Source: Chryseobacterium gleum (GTDB lineage: Bacteria > Bacteroidota > Bacteroidia > Flavobacteriales_D > Crocinitomicaceae). Taken from it: a stretch of DNA of 14,183 bases. Below are positions 13,359 to 14,183 of the stretch, one piece after another. Where the stretch lies: NCBI GenBank assembly GCA_943326825.2, contig CALPUT020000031.1, forward strand, positions 1 through 14,183, in the 5' to 3' direction. The position numbers were made by a program, and so were the translations under genes. The first letter of the stretch is position 1; each line of letters opens with the position of its first letter. The notes under the pieces were generated by a model. It was not told the origin of the DNA and ran no database searches. It saw only the letters and a program-made list of their open reading frames with translations.

Positions 13359-14183
13359 ATGAAAAGTTCAATAATCATAAGCTTCTTAATCCTACTGAGT
13401 TTTTCAGTTGAAGCTCAAACACTTGATTTAGAAAGTTGCTTAAAAATGGCTGACACGGCAAACTTAACGATAGTAAATGCCCGATTAGATGTTGAAATCA
13501 ATAAAAAGCAAATTAAATCTTACGAAGCTGCAAAATTGCCAAAAGTAGTATACGCTGGTGATTACAAATACAATGCAGTTATACCTGGGCAATTATTACC
13601 TGCAGCTATTGTTGGTGGCACACCTGGAACTTTTGCTGTAGTCCAATTTGGAGTTCCTTATGTGTTAAGTAATACTGTTCAATTAAATCAAGTTGTTTAT
13701 AACCCACAAGTGAATTATGGCGTTACCGCTTTGAAGATAAATCAAGAAGTCATTGAATTACAAGCAAATTTAACAGCTCAGAATGTGAAGTATCAAGTAA
13801 TGCAAACTTTTTTCAATTTACAAGCAACTAAAAAACAATTGGATTTCATCAAGGAAAACATAATAAACCTTGATAAATTGATCAAAAATATGCAAGCGTT
13901 AGTAGATCAAAAAATGGTTATTCCAATAGAAGTTGACAAACTGAATATTACACGTTTAAATCTTGTAAACCAACAACAAACATTGATTGCAAACCAAGAT
14001 AAAATCGAAAACTTTTTAAAGATTTTAATCGGAAAAGATATTACTGAAAAAATTGATGTTAAGGTTGATTCTTCTGTTGAAAAATCAATTATTACTGACA
14101 TGAAGGAAAACAACTTAATTGAACTTCAGTTAATTGAGGCTCAAAAAAGATTAAATATTGCAGAAAAAAGCGGTATTTATATG
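13359..14183 (+). CDS. TolC-family outer-membrane efflux protein, N-terminal part (3' end outside the window)
   Basis: Open to the right edge, 275 codons visible of a protein that usually has about 420-480. It starts MKSSIIISFLILLSFSVEAQ, a signal peptide with cleavage likely near EAQ-T. LDLESCLKMADTANLTIVNARLDVEINKKQIKSYEAAKLPKV follows the standard TolC repeat opening (an L..C...A..N...........I....A..LP pattern). The stretch QVNYGVTALKINQEVIELQANLTAQNVKYQVMQTFFNLQATKKQL (about 120-164) continues into long coiled helices with Gln, Asn and Leu heptads, and a second repeat opens near 250. In Bacteroidota such genes usually lead a set of membrane-fusion and RND pump genes, which would lie beyond this window. 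It sits 27 nt after the TetR gene and is presumably co-transcribed and repressed by it. Confidence 0.9.
   Translation, partial: MKSSIIISFLILLSFSVEAQTLDLESCLKMADTANLTIVNARLDVEINKKQIKSYEAAKLPKVVYAGDYKYNAVIPGQLLPAAIVGGTPGTFAVVQFGVPYVLSNTVQLNQVVYNPQVNYGVTALKINQEVIELQANLTAQNVKYQVMQTFFNLQATKKQLDFIKENIINLDKLIKNMQALVDQKMVIPIEVDKLNITRLNLVNQQQTLIANQDKIENFLKILIGKDITEKIDVKVDSSVEKSIITDMKENNLIELQLIEAQKRLNIAEKSGIYM

Noticed and set aside
1..14183. CRISPR arrays, insertion sequences, tRNA or rRNA genes, defence or phage modules
   Set aside because: No regularly spaced repeats, terminal inverted repeats, transposase-like proteins or structural RNA sequences were seen; nearly all of the window is explained by chromosomal genes.

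Overview
The window is AT-rich, gene-dense bacterial chromosome. It fits the Bacteroidota, most likely the order Flavobacteriales. The evidence is the protein styles (190-aa adenylate kinase, YjjG-like HAD with a WDFEKNS start, PBP4 with a KSG motif), the near absence of Shine-Dalgarno sequences, and repeated matches to the Bacteroidota -7 promoter element TAnnTTTG upstream of genes. I cannot name a genus. No tRNA, rRNA, insertion sequence, integrase, CRISPR array or phage gene is visible.

Layout. 1-599 (-) is a truncated GT4 glycosyltransferase. 781-2238 (+) is a PBP4/DacB-type D-Ala-D-Ala carboxypeptidase/endopeptidase whose stop codon interlocks with that of the convergent purK (2235-3380, -). 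Divergent from purK is a hpt-adk operon (3491-4610) closed by a strong hairpin terminator. A new promoter then drives obg, a PAP2 phosphatase and crcB (4794-6731), all overlapping end to start. Tail-to-tail with crcB lies a minus-strand operon, upp -> small membrane protein -> YjjG-like HAD (8584 down to 6726). Divergent from upp is a plus-strand operon of an ABC exporter, a cytosolic periplasmic-binding-protein-like protein and ferrochelatase hemH (8792-12459), ending in a terminator. The window closes with a TetR-type regulator and the first 275 codons of a TolC-family outer-membrane protein, the usual opening of an efflux operon.

Themes. Nucleotide metabolism is concentrated here: purK in de novo purine synthesis, hpt and adk in purine salvage and phosphorylation, upp and a probable pyrimidine nucleotidase in pyrimidine salvage and clean-up. 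Envelope functions (glycosyltransferase, PBP4, PAP2, ABC exporter, TolC) are interspersed. The gene content is mostly housekeeping.

I see no wholly new system. The points most worth checking are: (i) a signal-peptide-less substrate-binding-like protein locked between an ABC exporter and hemH; (ii) two genes, purK and the ABC exporter, whose -7 element ends only 4 nt before the ATG, implying leaderless transcripts; (iii) a cluster of GTTTAAA half-sites with two possible promoters ahead of the TetR/TolC operon; (iv) an upp/membrane protein/YjjG operon that may pair pyrimidine salvage with detoxification.
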